The notes beneath the pieces are model-generated. The model saw nothing but the letters and a program-made list of their open reading frames with translations, ran no database searches and had not been told where the DNA came from. From Lineus longissimus (Eukaryota > Nemertea > Pilidiophora > Heteronemertea > Lineidae), in the NCBI RefSeq assembly GCF_910592395.1, contig NC_088308.1, positions 24,879,501 to 24,943,500 on the forward strand: a stretch of DNA of 64,000 nucleotides. Reading direction: 5' to 3'. The translations under genes and the position numbers were made by a program. This document shows positions 62,801 to 64,000 of this stretch, one piece after another (positions within the stretch are counted from its first letter, which is position 1; the number at the start of each line of letters is the position of its first letter).

Positions 62801-63687
62801 TTTTATTTCTGATAAGTTATTAAGTGCCTTTGCAAACATGCCAGAGGCTAATTTGACTCCCACTACGCATCCACCAATAACTATGCCAGATTATGTTGAT
62901 ATCCCACATGGTAACCATGGTAACAAGCTAGGCCATTTGATATCATGCCTTAGTGACCATTATCATACGCTGCATGCCAACACAACAAAATGGTTTGAAG
63001 ACTTGACTTTGAACTGACCCTTCTCCAGTGGACCGGAAGAGCCTCGCTACATGAAGTAGGTAACTACCAAAAGAACCGAGACTTTAGATGAAATTAAAAA
63101 GTTTCATTTCCTTGCAGTGACAGACAAAGTCAAGTTTTCAAACTCCAAACCAAAATAAACTAAGCAAACAGGGAAAGCAGCACACACCAGACCCGACCAA
63201 CCAAGACATGACACATACGCTCAAGTTTCTCAGTGCTTTTAAAACACGCCATCAGTTTCAGTCCCTTATCCGCCTTATGAGGCTGCTTCAAAGGTGGTTT
63301 CAAATCCATCTTCGGGCTCTTCCTCAGTCGTAAATCCAGTTTTTGGTTCGATCTGAACATCAAGTCCATCTTGAGGCTTTGTTTTATTGATTTAAAACTG
63401 TGCTTTTTCCGAAGATCTGTCTTCGAACTCTTGCTTGATCCGGCATCCAAATTAGGGCTTGATAATGAACGTGCCAATCTCGGGCTCTGTTCATCTTTTG
63501 GGCTCTGATTAAGCGAGATGCCCATTTCAAGAGTTTGCTTCAAGTGGATGTCCACGAAGGGACTCAATATTGAACGTCGGCGAACTTTTGGTGAGCATGT
63601 GCATTTCGGCTGCTCATCCATATGTGTCTCACAGTCCATTCGTGTCTCACAGTCCATTCGTGTCTCACAATCCATTGTAGATTCCAT
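1..63687 (-). CDS. Ankyrin gene (partial, multi-exon, alternative first exons)
   Basis: Overview of the one gene in the window; the exons are listed separately. Ankyrins are cytosolic adaptors that tie membrane proteins to beta-spectrin. Seen in the sequence: a ZU5N-ZU5C-UPA module with hallmark strings such as [38 protein letters not shown] and [13 protein letters not shown], then a death domain, then a long acidic Ser/Glu-rich tail. All these exons join without a frame break through GT-AG sites. The unbroken coding path from the 58.2-kb start to base 1 is about 9.1 kb (more than 3,000 residues) and is still open. ANK repeats are absent here and should lie upstream of 64 kb. ANK, ank2 and unc-44 are family relatives; without the species and paralogue set I give no symbol. 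Confidence 0.95.
1600..3420 (-). repeat. 207-bp coding tandem repeat (69 residues), 8 regular copies plus a degenerate one
   Basis: The word CATCAGTTGG (plus strand) recurs at 1816, 2023, 2230, 2437, 2644, 2851, 3058 and 3265, always exactly 207 bp apart. A degenerate copy lies near 1615. The protein unit contains [48 protein letters not shown] and TEPEQPVE. No indels between copies and few substitutions point to recent unequal exchange or gene conversion under coding constraint. Confidence 0.97.
4645..5725 (-). repeat. Five diverged DGT / TKTRTT motif copies in the giant exon
   Basis: Copies centre near 5700 ([16 protein letters not shown]), 5540 ([17 protein letters not shown]), 5290 ([15 protein letters not shown]), 4920 ([19 protein letters not shown]) and 4720 ([19 protein letters not shown]). 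A sixth lies at bases 1-85 ([18 protein letters not shown]). Pattern: acidic lead, E-x-L-P-D-G-T, alternating basic/hydrophobic beta-like strand, TxTT, then a turn. It resembles the DEQGN...KK element of vertebrate ankyrin tails and the exon at 11.2 kb. Confidence 0.85.
5872..9109 (-). other. Intron before the giant exon
   Basis: GT-AG intron of 3.2 kb, AT-rich. Apart from the weak candidate exon at 6.68-6.74 kb I see no gene, domain or strong repeat in it. A TACTAAC word sits only a few bases from the giant-exon acceptor, too close to be an ordinary branch point. Confidence 0.8.
6682..6738 (-). CDS. Candidate tail cassette exon (weak)
   Basis: 57 bases, phase 1-1, after acceptor ATCATGCAATGCAG and before donor CGCAG|GTAAAC. 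It reads [18 protein letters not shown] with no stop. A TACTAAC branch-point-like word lies about 30 bases before the acceptor, but the pyrimidine tract is poor. The peptide is not acidic like the other tail exons, which counts against it. Confidence 0.3.
9110..9241 (-). CDS. Ankyrin tail exon 6
   Basis: A 132-base exon (43 codons, phase 1-1), acceptor CTCCTCATTTTCAG, donor CACAAG|GTATGT. It encodes [20 protein letters not shown], then [13 protein letters not shown] and [10 protein letters not shown]. Polar, with one short predicted helix ([14 protein letters not shown]). The trailing G joins the AA lead of the giant exon to give Glu. No domain is recognised. Confidence 0.87.
9242..11171 (-). 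other. Intron between tail exons 6 and 5
   Basis: 1.9 kb. Contains a patch at about 9.70-9.92 kb dense in CTGTACT/TGTACT words, and a short GGCCCCAAT tandem near 10.59 kb. Nothing coding seen. Confidence 0.8.
11172..11282 (-). CDS. Ankyrin tail exon 5 with the canonical EEW-x-G-D motif
   Basis: A 111-base exon (36 codons, phase 1-1), acceptor CCTGCTAACATAG, donor CAAAG|GTAGAA. It encodes [18 protein letters not shown] followed by [18 protein letters not shown]. The last part is the ankyrin C-terminal element known from vertebrates ([22 protein letters not shown]), which in small ankyrin-1 binds obscurin. Related motifs recur in the giant exon. The donor GTAGAA is moderate. Confidence 0.88.
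12140..12235. repeat. Diverged tandem repeat, about 45-50 bp
   Basis: Three loose units sharing CACCACAAGAGCTCATTT / CACATGAGCTCATTTT / GCATGAGCTCGTTT. Confidence 0.55.
12995..13205. repeat. Minisatellite with TGAGTCATTACCACTAATGA core
   Basis: About seven to eight units of 26-32 bp carrying ACAGAGTGAGTCATTACCAC or variants, in the intron just 3' (plus-strand left) of tail exon 4. TGAGTCA and TGACGT words inside the unit resemble AP-1 and CRE sites, but repeat structure is the simpler reading. Confidence 0.85.
13251..13313 (-). CDS. Ankyrin tail exon 4 (20 codons)
   Basis: A 63-base exon, acceptor TGTTTATTTACAG, donor AAAAAG|GTAGCG, phase 1-1. It encodes a Thr/Pro-rich linker ([20 protein letters not shown]). 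It is supported by good splice signals and perfect phase agreement with both neighbours rather than by homology. It lies directly beside a minisatellite and a 160-bp tandem duplication. Confidence 0.78.
13314..14787 (-). other. Intron between tail exons 4 and 3
   Basis: 1.5 kb, with a 160-bp tandem duplication at its start. No coding signal seen in the rest. Confidence 0.8.
13346..13660. repeat. 160-bp tandem duplication, two copies
   Basis: Copies at about 13346-13500 and 13507-13660 share long identical runs (for example TTCTACGAGTTTGTTGCACC and GTTTCGCATGCAATAACCCA). High identity means a recent duplication. It begins about 30 bases from the acceptor of tail exon 4. Confidence 0.92.
14788..14922 (-). 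CDS. Ankyrin acidic tail exon 3
   Basis: A 135-base exon (44 codons, phase 1-1), acceptor CAACTGCTTGCAG, donor CCAAG|GTATAC. It encodes [33 protein letters not shown] and [10 protein letters not shown]. Acidic, with a short amphipathic helix. Similar in layout to the 16.96-17.13 kb exon. Confidence 0.88.
14923..16958 (-). other. Intron between tail exons 3 and 2
   Basis: 2.0 kb of AT-rich sequence. I see no gene or strong repeat. Confidence 0.8.
16959..17126 (-). CDS. Ankyrin acidic tail exon 2 (helical)
   Basis: A 168-base exon (55 codons, phase 1-1), acceptor CCCGCTGTGTTTAG, donor CAGCAG|GTACAG. It begins with an acidic stretch (DEDEVTET) and has a long charged single-helix-like segment ([19 protein letters not shown]) ending in [17 protein letters not shown]. 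It shares an LI-KL--F motif and an E-x-TET start with the exon at 14.8 kb, so the two may be duplicates. Confidence 0.9.
17127..18812 (-). other. Intron between tail exons 2 and 1
   Basis: 1.7 kb. Contains a small duplication near 18.0 kb (CGTTCTGTTGGAATC twice). Nothing else seen. Confidence 0.8.
18813..18986 (-). CDS. Ankyrin acidic tail exon 1
   Basis: A 174-base exon (57 codons, phase 1-1), acceptor CTTTCTATCTTCAG, donor CCAAAG|GTATGT. It directly follows the death domain and begins [20 protein letters not shown], then runs through a Ser/Glu-rich stretch ([12 protein letters not shown]) to KDFTK. No fold is visible. It is typical of ankyrin C-terminal regulatory segments, which fold back on the ANK/ZU5 parts in vertebrates. 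Confidence 0.9.
18987..19352 (-). other. Short intron after the death-domain exon
   Basis: 366 bases, GTAGGT...TTCAG, phase 1. No further content seen. Confidence 0.85.
19353..19685 (-). CDS. Ankyrin death-domain exon
   Basis: A 333-base exon (two bases, 110 codons, one base), acceptor TTTTATTTGTAG, donor GTCAG|GTAGGT. It holds a complete six-helix death domain from about codon 5 to 90: [70 protein letters not shown]. Helix-1 and helix-3 core positions and the conserved Trp residues match ankyrin death domains (LARELNFSVDEINQI, LLKKWVTRDG). The whole domain sits on one phase 1-1 exon, so a transcript skipping it would stay in frame. In ankyrins this domain regulates binding rather than signalling apoptosis. 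Confidence 0.96.
19857..19944 (-). CDS. Ankyrin exon linking UPA to the death domain
   Basis: An 88-base exon (29 codons plus one base), acceptor TTTTGTTTTCAG, donor GACAA|GTAAGT. It encodes [23 protein letters not shown] and [15 protein letters not shown] matches the vertebrate string LRKRYSYLTEPG that ends the spectrin-binding module. In vertebrate ANK2/ANK3 the neuronal giant exon is inserted in the region before the death domain; here the death domain follows directly. Confidence 0.93.
20143..20394 (-). CDS. Ankyrin UPA exon 3
   Basis: A 252-base, phase 0-0 exon of 84 codons, acceptor TTTACTTCATTTAG, donor GTGAAG|GTAAGT. It encodes [47 protein letters not shown] and [11 protein letters not shown]. 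This matches the end of UPA in other ankyrins (GNLAPLTK, FKENRLPFSIKIRD, CNLNITLP). The exon can be skipped without a frameshift, but that would destroy UPA. Confidence 0.95.
20512..20740 (-). CDS. Ankyrin UPA exon 2
   Basis: A 229-base exon (one base, 76 codons), acceptor ATTCACATTCAAG and donor GTGGAG|GTGAGT, phase 0 at its end. It encodes [48 protein letters not shown] and ESKDVE. Vertebrate ankyrins read FWLADC, ATQLYRELICVPYMAKFVVF and [18 protein letters not shown]. The acceptor lacks a long pyrimidine tract, but frame and homology fix it. The flanking introns are short (173 and 117 bases). Confidence 0.96.
20914..21010 (-). CDS. Ankyrin UPA exon 1
   Basis: A 97-base exon, acceptor TGTTTTCCTCTAG and donor GCCAG|GTTAGT. 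It encodes [18 protein letters not shown], then [12 protein letters not shown] and Arg across the junction. This is the most conserved stretch of the UPA region (vertebrate QWEDITGTTPLTF...DCVSFTTNVSARFWL). UPA (conserved in UNC5, PIDD and ankyrins) completes the ZU5-ZU5-UPA supermodule. Confidence 0.97.
21150..21360. repeat. Minisatellite, about 39-46 bp unit (ACAACCAAGATGGC)
   Basis: About five units of the type GACAACCAAGATGGCCGCC then TGATCAGTTCATTGAGCAG, imperfect. Confidence 0.85.
23069..23095 (-). CDS. Candidate 27-base microexon at the ZU5C-UPA junction
   Basis: 27 bases between acceptor CCTTATCTCACAG and donor CCTG|GTAGGA, with two leading bases, eight codons and one trailing base. 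It reads PGDVPSRP. Used together with the 45-base candidate upstream, it would give a Pro/Asp-rich insert running smoothly into [10 protein letters not shown]. Very short exons arise by chance in long introns, so this is weak on its own. Confidence 0.25.
23463..23507 (-). CDS. Candidate 45-base cassette exon at the ZU5C-UPA junction
   Basis: 45 bases between a strong pyrimidine-rich acceptor (CACATTCTTCATATGTAG) and a strong donor CCGA|GTAAGAG. Two leading bases, 14 codons and one trailing base fit the phase-1 intron it sits in. It would add [14 protein letters not shown] between LLCSIT(G) and GPAPAQWED, at an exposed loop. No homologue is recognised. It lies in a long intron where chance matches occur, but both splice signals are among the best in the window. 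Confidence 0.45.
24755..25210. repeat. Higher-order minisatellite: 26-30-bp units in a 163-bp super-repeat
   Basis: Basic unit is CATTCTCTGTTTACATGAAG followed by TCAA-type ends. GACAAACATT recurs at 24886 and 25049, giving a 163-bp higher-order period with two nearly identical copies, flanked by more diverged units. Confidence 0.92.
29040..29244 (-). CDS. Ankyrin ZU5C exon 2
   Basis: A 205-base exon (68 codons plus one base), acceptor AATGCTTCCCTTCAG and donor CACTG|GTAAGC. It encodes [42 protein letters not shown] and LRLLCSIT. The vertebrate counterpart reads [17 protein letters not shown] and [11 protein letters not shown]. The intron that follows is 8 kb, the longest inside the conserved module, and falls at SIT-G, where two candidate microexons could be inserted. 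Confidence 0.97.
29245..29559 (-). other. Intron inside ZU5C
   Basis: 315 bases, GTATGT...TTCAG, phase 0. No other content. Confidence 0.85.
29560..29771 (-). CDS. Ankyrin ZU5C exon 1
   Basis: A 212-base exon (two bases, 70 codons), acceptor CCTTCCAG and donor CTACAG|GTATGT, ending in phase 0. It encodes the start of the second ZU5 domain: [39 protein letters not shown] and [15 protein letters not shown]. These are almost residue-for-residue the vertebrate sequence. The domain packs against UPA and ZU5N in the known ZZU supermodule that holds spectrin. It joins 29244 with VGLQ-AQPVP, another fixed family signature. Confidence 0.97.
29772..30657 (-). other. Intron between ZU5N and ZU5C exons
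   Basis: 886 bases, phase 1. Carries the 33-base candidate microexon at 30301-30333; otherwise nothing seen. Confidence 0.8.
30301..30333 (-). CDS. Candidate 33-base microexon between ZU5N and ZU5C
   Basis: 33 bases after a pyrimidine-rich acceptor (CTTTCTTCTACGCACAG) and before donor ACGG|GTAAAA. Two leading bases, ten codons and one trailing base match the neighbours exactly. It would insert [11 protein letters not shown] between GGSFE and DLESAEDLY. The inserted peptide resembles the sequence that follows it ([16 protein letters not shown]), which could mean an exon-scale duplication. The position corresponds to the acidic linker between the two ZU5 repeats in vertebrates (MDEELDSPEELGKKR). 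The donor is weak (GTAAAA). Probably alternatively spliced if real. Confidence 0.55.
30658..30812 (-). CDS. Ankyrin ZU5N exon 2
   Basis: A 155-base exon (one base, 51 codons, one base), acceptor CTTCTGCAG and donor TTTGAAG|GTATGT. It encodes [19 protein letters not shown], then [12 protein letters not shown] and an acidic helix-like end ([14 protein letters not shown]). It matches the vertebrate ZU5N strings PVIVEIPHFASLRGKERE and RSENGETWKEH. It splices to 29771 (GAT across the junction), or first to the 33-base candidate exon at 30.3 kb. Confidence 0.96.
30813..31112 (-). other. Intron inside ZU5N
   Basis: 300 bases, GTAAGT...TGCAG. It splits the Gly codon in FLG-PVIL. No other content. 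Confidence 0.85.
31113..31337 (-). CDS. Ankyrin ZU5N exon 1
   Basis: A 225-base exon (one base, 74 codons, two bases), acceptor ATCTTCTCTTCCAG, donor TTGGG|GTAAGT. It carries the start and core of ZU5[43 protein letters not shown] and GPVGTKFLG. The DAR triplet is the site whose mutation abolishes beta-spectrin binding in vertebrate ankyrins, and it is intact. Near-identity to vertebrate ankyrin at this point fixes the gene family and the reading strand. Gly is completed with the first base of the 30812 exon (FLG-PVILEV). Confidence 0.97.
31338..34463 (-). other. Intron upstream of ZU5N
   Basis: 3.1 kb with the KLKWKS microexon at 33.52 kb and a short C-rich tract near 33.73 kb. No other coding signal seen. 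Confidence 0.8.
33519..33536 (-). CDS. 18-base microexon (KLKWKS) before ZU5N
   Basis: Exactly 18 bases between acceptor TTCTTATTTTCTAG and donor AAGAG|GTAAAG. One leading base, five codons and two trailing bases fit both neighbours. Inclusion gives [18 protein letters not shown] and skipping gives [12 protein letters not shown]. The skipped form matches other ankyrins, so inclusion is probably alternative. The added hexapeptide is basic and aromatic and sits at the mouth of ZU5N. Both splice signals are good for so short an exon. Confidence 0.65.
34464..34663 (-). CDS. Ankyrin exon leading into ZU5N
   Basis: A 200-base exon (66 codons plus GG), acceptor CTACTTCTTCAG and donor CTCAGG|GTAAGC. 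It encodes PLVEEKFDQ at its start and [12 protein letters not shown] at its end. The last part matches the vertebrate stretch just before ZU5 (LDNVNLVSSPIHSGFL). The trailing GG can join either the 18-base microexon at 33.5 kb or, directly, the 31337 exon; both keep frame. It is also the first shared exon for the membrane-anchored isoform. The middle is a low-complexity polar linker ([14 protein letters not shown]). Confidence 0.92.
34828..35215. repeat. Minisatellite, about 40-45-bp unit (ACTTGACCTCGATGCACTCA)
   Basis: Some eight imperfect units joining ACACTTGACCTCGATGCACT with CAAATATCAAGGGGTAGCAC or variants. Confidence 0.88.
38106..38126. repeat. Poly-C homopolymer, 21 bases
   Basis: Uninterrupted C run. 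True length may differ, since such runs are error-prone in sequencing. Confidence 0.9.
39541..39556. repeat. Poly-C homopolymer, 16 bases
   Basis: Uninterrupted C run in the same intron. Confidence 0.9.
43568..43651. repeat. Inverted repeat with 17-bp arms
   Basis: GACCATGTCCCCAGAGC (43568-43584) pairs with GCTCTGGGGACAAGGTC (43635-43651), 16 of 17 matched. The interior adds a smaller TGTACA fold-back. It may be a small fold-back element. Confidence 0.8.
44708..45259 (-). CDS. Alternative first coding exon C: transmembrane N-terminus of ankyrin
   Basis: A 552-base, 184-codon first exon. The ATG is in strong context (ACTATGG), with an in-frame TAA 18 bases upstream. It ends GATGAG|GTAAAA in phase 0, exactly what the 34663 exon needs (read-through ...FTDE then PLVEEK). 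Residues about 25-46 are strongly hydrophobic ([18 protein letters not shown]), with no cleavage site that I can see, so this is a signal-anchor-like membrane segment. The remaining 138 residues are polar and contain an internal duplication. The product would be a membrane-anchored ankyrin without ANK repeats but with ZU5-UPA, death domain and tail. Vertebrate small ankyrin-1 also uses an internal first exon with an N-terminal membrane segment, but it lacks ZU5. Common ancestry of the two exons is not shown. Confidence 0.82.
44771..45055 (-). repeat. Internal duplication in the TM first exon
   Basis: Residues 69-95 and 135-163 are diverged copies: [19 protein letters not shown] against [19 protein letters not shown], each followed by NGSFE/DGSFE and Pro. 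A smaller QSGL-SQ element also recurs between and after them. Confidence 0.85.
45260..47504 (-). other. Upstream region of first exon C and intron after the 47.5-kb exon
   Basis: 2.2 kb that is intron for full-length transcripts and must hold the 5' UTR and promoter for the membrane isoform if that isoform starts here. I see no clear TATA box. A perfect 14-bp inverted repeat lies 64-122 bases upstream of the ATG. Confidence 0.65.
45323..45381. promoter_or_regulatory. Perfect 14-bp inverted repeat upstream of the TM first exon
   Basis: AGGCTTGATATGAT (45323-45336) and ATCATATCAAGCCT (45368-45381) are exact reverse complements separated by 31 bases. Position suggests promoter or 5' UTR of first exon C; function is unknown. 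Confidence 0.45.
47505..47593 (-). CDS. Ankyrin linker exon matching vertebrate GDTDKYL segment
   Basis: An 89-base exon (two bases plus 29 codons), acceptor TTATCTACAG and donor CAACAG|GTAAGC. It encodes [20 protein letters not shown] followed by HDDSIVSQQ. This lines up with the vertebrate ankyrin linker between ANK repeats and ZU5 (EDAMTGDTDKYL...DDSLP), which supports orthology well beyond the domains. It is the only linker exon ending in phase 0, so it switches the 1-1 upstream exons to the phase-0 junction at 34663. First exon C (44.7 kb) also ends in phase 0 and is the direct alternative to this exon. Confidence 0.9.
47594..51386 (-). other. Intron between linker exons at 51.4 and 47.5 kb
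   Basis: 3.8 kb. Contains a C-rich tract near 48.29 kb and a CCATGGTGAA-based palindromic cluster at 48.32-48.37 kb. Nothing coding seen. Confidence 0.8.
48324..48372. repeat. Three CCATGGTGAA palindromic units
   Basis: TTCACCATGGTGAA is a perfect palindrome. CCATGGTGAATT then recurs twice within 35 bases. Confidence 0.75.
51387..51482 (-). CDS. Ankyrin linker exon (31 codons)
   Basis: A 96-base exon, acceptor CGTTGTTTAG and strong donor GTCGC|GTAAGT, phase 1-1. It encodes [20 protein letters not shown] and then [11 protein letters not shown], with Arg completed across the next junction. It is the Tyr/Pro-containing linker between the ANK-repeat side and ZU5. I see no fold. It joins the 54.8-kb exon (Gly across the junction) and the 47.5-kb exon without a frame break. 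Confidence 0.85.
51483..54817 (-). other. Intron between linker exons at 54.8 and 51.4 kb
   Basis: 3.3 kb with the candidate cassette exon at 54.02-54.09 kb; otherwise AT-rich and without recognisable content. Confidence 0.8.
54023..54085 (-). CDS. Candidate ankyrin cassette exon (20 codons)
   Basis: A 63-base segment after acceptor CTTCATGCAG and before donor ATCA|GTAGGT, phase 1-1 like both flanking exons. In the gene's frame it reads [20 protein letters not shown], hydrophilic and disordered, and would sit between the 54.8-kb and 51.4-kb exons. A shifted frame of the same bases looks hydrophobic, but that frame does not join the neighbours. A second donor-like GTAGCT lies four bases downstream and would break frame. 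No homologue is recognised. Confidence 0.5.
54818..54997 (-). CDS. Ankyrin linker exon (59 codons)
   Basis: A 180-base exon with acceptor GCCCATAAG| and donor ACTG|GTAAAA, phase 1-1. It encodes a basic start (RKKR), then [11 protein letters not shown], an acidic helix-like stretch ([10 protein letters not shown]) and a Ser/Thr/Gly-rich end ([15 protein letters not shown]). The LDxSDD string resembles the segment that follows the last ANK repeat in vertebrate ankyrins (LDMSDDE), so this is probably the first exon shared by full-length and ANK-less forms. It accepts first exon B (58.1 kb), first exon A (63.2 kb) or the 60.1-kb exon in frame. The acceptor pyrimidine tract (TATTTTCTGCCC) is fair. 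Confidence 0.82.
54998..58119 (-). other. Intron after first exon B
   Basis: 3.1 kb, donor GTAGGT. Contains a 12-bp-arm hairpin at 56.80-56.84 kb and short duplications near 57.72-57.87 kb (TTCATGCTCTT, CCATCTTCTGAAAA). No coding signal. Confidence 0.8.
56800..56838. repeat. Hairpin with perfect 12-bp arms
   Basis: ACACCCTTGATC (56800-56811) and GATCAAGGGTGT (56827-56838) with a 15-base loop. Confidence 0.8.
58120..58222 (-). CDS. Alternative first coding exon B of ankyrin (34 codons)
   Basis: A short first exon. The ATG lies after a purine run (AAAAATGG, A at -3 and G at +4), followed by 34 codons and one base, ending GGAG|GTAGGT. The trailing G joins the GG lead of the 54997 exon to give Gly. 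The peptide begins [10 protein letters not shown] and ends with a Lys-rich amphipathic stretch ([13 protein letters not shown]). It has no ANK repeat, so transcripts starting here encode an ankyrin with only linker, ZU5-UPA, death domain and tail. ANK-less isoforms from internal promoters are known for vertebrate ankyrins. Its 5' untranslated part is not defined. Confidence 0.78.
58223..60081 (-). other. Upstream region of first exon B
   Basis: 1.9 kb holding the 5' UTR and promoter of exon B if it is used, otherwise intron. A 30-bp-arm imperfect hairpin lies at 59.62-59.69 kb and a smaller one (GATGAGTAG...CTACTCATT) near 59.30 kb. No coding signal. Confidence 0.7.
59618..59685. repeat. Imperfect hairpin, 30-nt arms, 8-nt loop
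   Basis: Arms 59618-59647 and 59656-59685 match at about 24 of 30 positions, with AGTACAGTAC and GTACTGTACT at their centre. Size resembles a small fold-back element or a pre-microRNA; nothing shows expression. Confidence 0.6.
60082..60177 (-). CDS. Candidate ankyrin linker exon (31 codons)
   Basis: A 96-base open segment between a pyrimidine-rich acceptor (TATCCAACAG) and a donor ATGG|GTACAT. Leading two bases, 31 codons and one trailing base give the same 1-1 intron phase as its neighbours. It can therefore join first exon A (63219) upstream and the 54997 exon downstream without a frame break. The peptide is hydrophilic, with [12 protein letters not shown] near its start, a His triplet and a Ser/Asp/Glu end, like disordered ankyrin linkers. 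No homologue is recognised. The GTACAT donor is only moderate. It may be a cassette exon used only with the 63-kb start. Confidence 0.6.
61809..61884. repeat. Tandem duplication of about 38 bp
   Basis: Two copies beginning GGGAGATACATGACACTTTA and GGGAGATGATTGACACTTTA. Confidence 0.8.
62668..62707. repeat. CCCT-rich low-complexity tract
   Basis: Pure pyrimidine run of CCCT/CCCCT units. Confidence 0.9.
63219..63687 (-). CDS. Alternative first coding exon A of ankyrin: basic, Ser/Lys-rich N-terminus
   Basis: Opens with ATG in a strong context (GCC before, G after) and has an in-frame TGA 45 bases upstream, so this is a true N-terminus. It encodes 156 residues plus one base and ends at a GAGC|GTATGT donor. 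The trailing C fits the two-base lead of the exons at 60.18 kb or 55.0 kb. Residues 5-22 are a hexapeptide (MDCETR or close) repeated three times, from 18-bp DNA repeats. The middle is rich in SP and SxS sites. Residues 85-150 are very basic, with KMDL or KLDL occurring three times. There is no membrane segment and no known domain. Five Cys in the first 31 residues might be lipid or metal sites, which is speculation. It could also be an internal exon with a fortuitous ATG. Confidence 0.75.
63622..63675 (-). repeat. 18-bp tandem repeat x3 inside first exon A
   Basis: Three near-identical 18-bp units encode three consecutive M-D-C-E-T-R/H hexapeptides. The unit is a multiple of three, so copy number can change without a frameshift. 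Confidence 0.85.
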
Positions 63688-64000
63688 GGCATAGAGCTCA
63701 ACAAAGGTATGTGTTTCGACTTTTGCAACTCACAGATATAGACTGACTTTGTGACAATTCAGAAATCCACCTGGGAAATTTCAAGAGGCAGGTGAAATTA
63801 TATTCCGAGGCGACCCATCCAATACAGAGGTATTATGTACAGGCAAGTATGGATTAAAGATACTTGCTACAGGGTATATCAAAATCAAGAAATAGCTTTC
63901 CATCCTTTGTTCTTCATTTTCGATTTTTCTGTCAAGATTAATCGCACTGAGGAACTGAGTCGATGTACAGTAATCGTGGTTGGTAGGATCTGGTTTTTAA
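63688..64000 (-). other. 5' flank of first exon A
   Basis: 313 bases upstream of the exon A ATG. Contains the in-frame TGA that supports this start. No further exon or clear core promoter seen; it may be 5' UTR and promoter, or intron for transcripts from upstream ANK-repeat exons. Confidence 0.6.

Larger units (their letters stand above)
60178..63218 (-). other. Intron after first exon A
   Basis: 3.0 kb, donor GTATGT. Contains a small tandem duplication at 61.81-61.88 kb and a CCCT-rich tract at 62.67-62.71 kb. No coding signal. Confidence 0.75.

Noticed and set aside
34664-64000. Search for ANK repeats (TPLHLAA-type strings) on either strand
   Set aside because: None found. The ANK-repeat exons must lie outside the window, if the locus has them.

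Overview
The window is metazoan genomic DNA. It holds one large, intron-rich gene on the minus strand, an ankyrin, open at both ends: the 3' side runs off base 1 and the 5' side very probably runs past base 64000. I found no convincing gene on the plus strand and no RNA gene. The product is identified from exon-by-exon similarity, with every exon-exon junction checked for reading phase. In order of translation it has ankyrin-type linker exons, the ZU5N-ZU5C-UPA spectrin-binding module (about 31.3 to 20.1 kb), a death domain on a single exon (19.35-19.69 kb), a run of small acidic tail exons (19.0 to 9.1 kb), and a giant exon of at least 5,871 bases (1-5871) that stays open to the window edge. 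The giant tail lies after the death domain, as in Drosophila Ank2 and C. elegans unc-44. In vertebrate ANK2/ANK3 the giant exon lies before it. The gene style, the long introns with many small tandem repeats and the frequent ACATGTA words suggest a marine invertebrate. An echinoderm or other invertebrate deuterostome is possible, but I cannot name the species.

No ANK-repeat exon lies in the window; these should be upstream of 64 kb. Instead the window contains three alternative first coding exons, each with a well-placed ATG, an open frame and a phase-compatible donor: 63.22-63.69 kb (basic, Ser/Lys-rich, with a triplicated hexapeptide), 58.12-58.22 kb (34 codons) and 44.71-45.26 kb (184 codons with a transmembrane segment). 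They predict ankyrins without ANK repeats. One of these would be membrane-anchored yet keep the spectrin-binding module, death domain and giant tail. This is the most interesting feature of the window.

Layout, right to left: first exon A (63.7-63.2), candidate linker exon (60.1), first exon B (58.2), linker exons (54.9, candidate 54.05, 51.4, 47.5), TM first exon C (45.3-44.7), a 10-kb intron, the pre-ZU5 exon (34.5), an 18-base microexon (33.5), ZU5 exons (31.2-29.0) with a 33-base candidate microexon (30.3), an 8-kb intron holding two more candidate microexons (23.5 and 23.1), UPA exons (21.0-19.9), death domain (19.5), six acidic tail exons (18.9, 17.0, 14.9, 13.3, 11.2, 9.2), a weak candidate exon (6.7) and the giant exon. 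From the death domain onward every intron is phase 1, so each exon, including the death-domain exon, can be skipped or inserted without breaking frame.

The giant exon carries at least six copies of a DGT-type motif resembling the conserved ankyrin tail element that binds obscurin in vertebrate small ankyrin-1. It also carries eight copies of an exact 207-bp (69-residue) Ser/Glu-rich repeat. The introns contain several minisatellites, poly-C tracts and fold-back hairpins but no recognisable transposase or reverse transcriptase.
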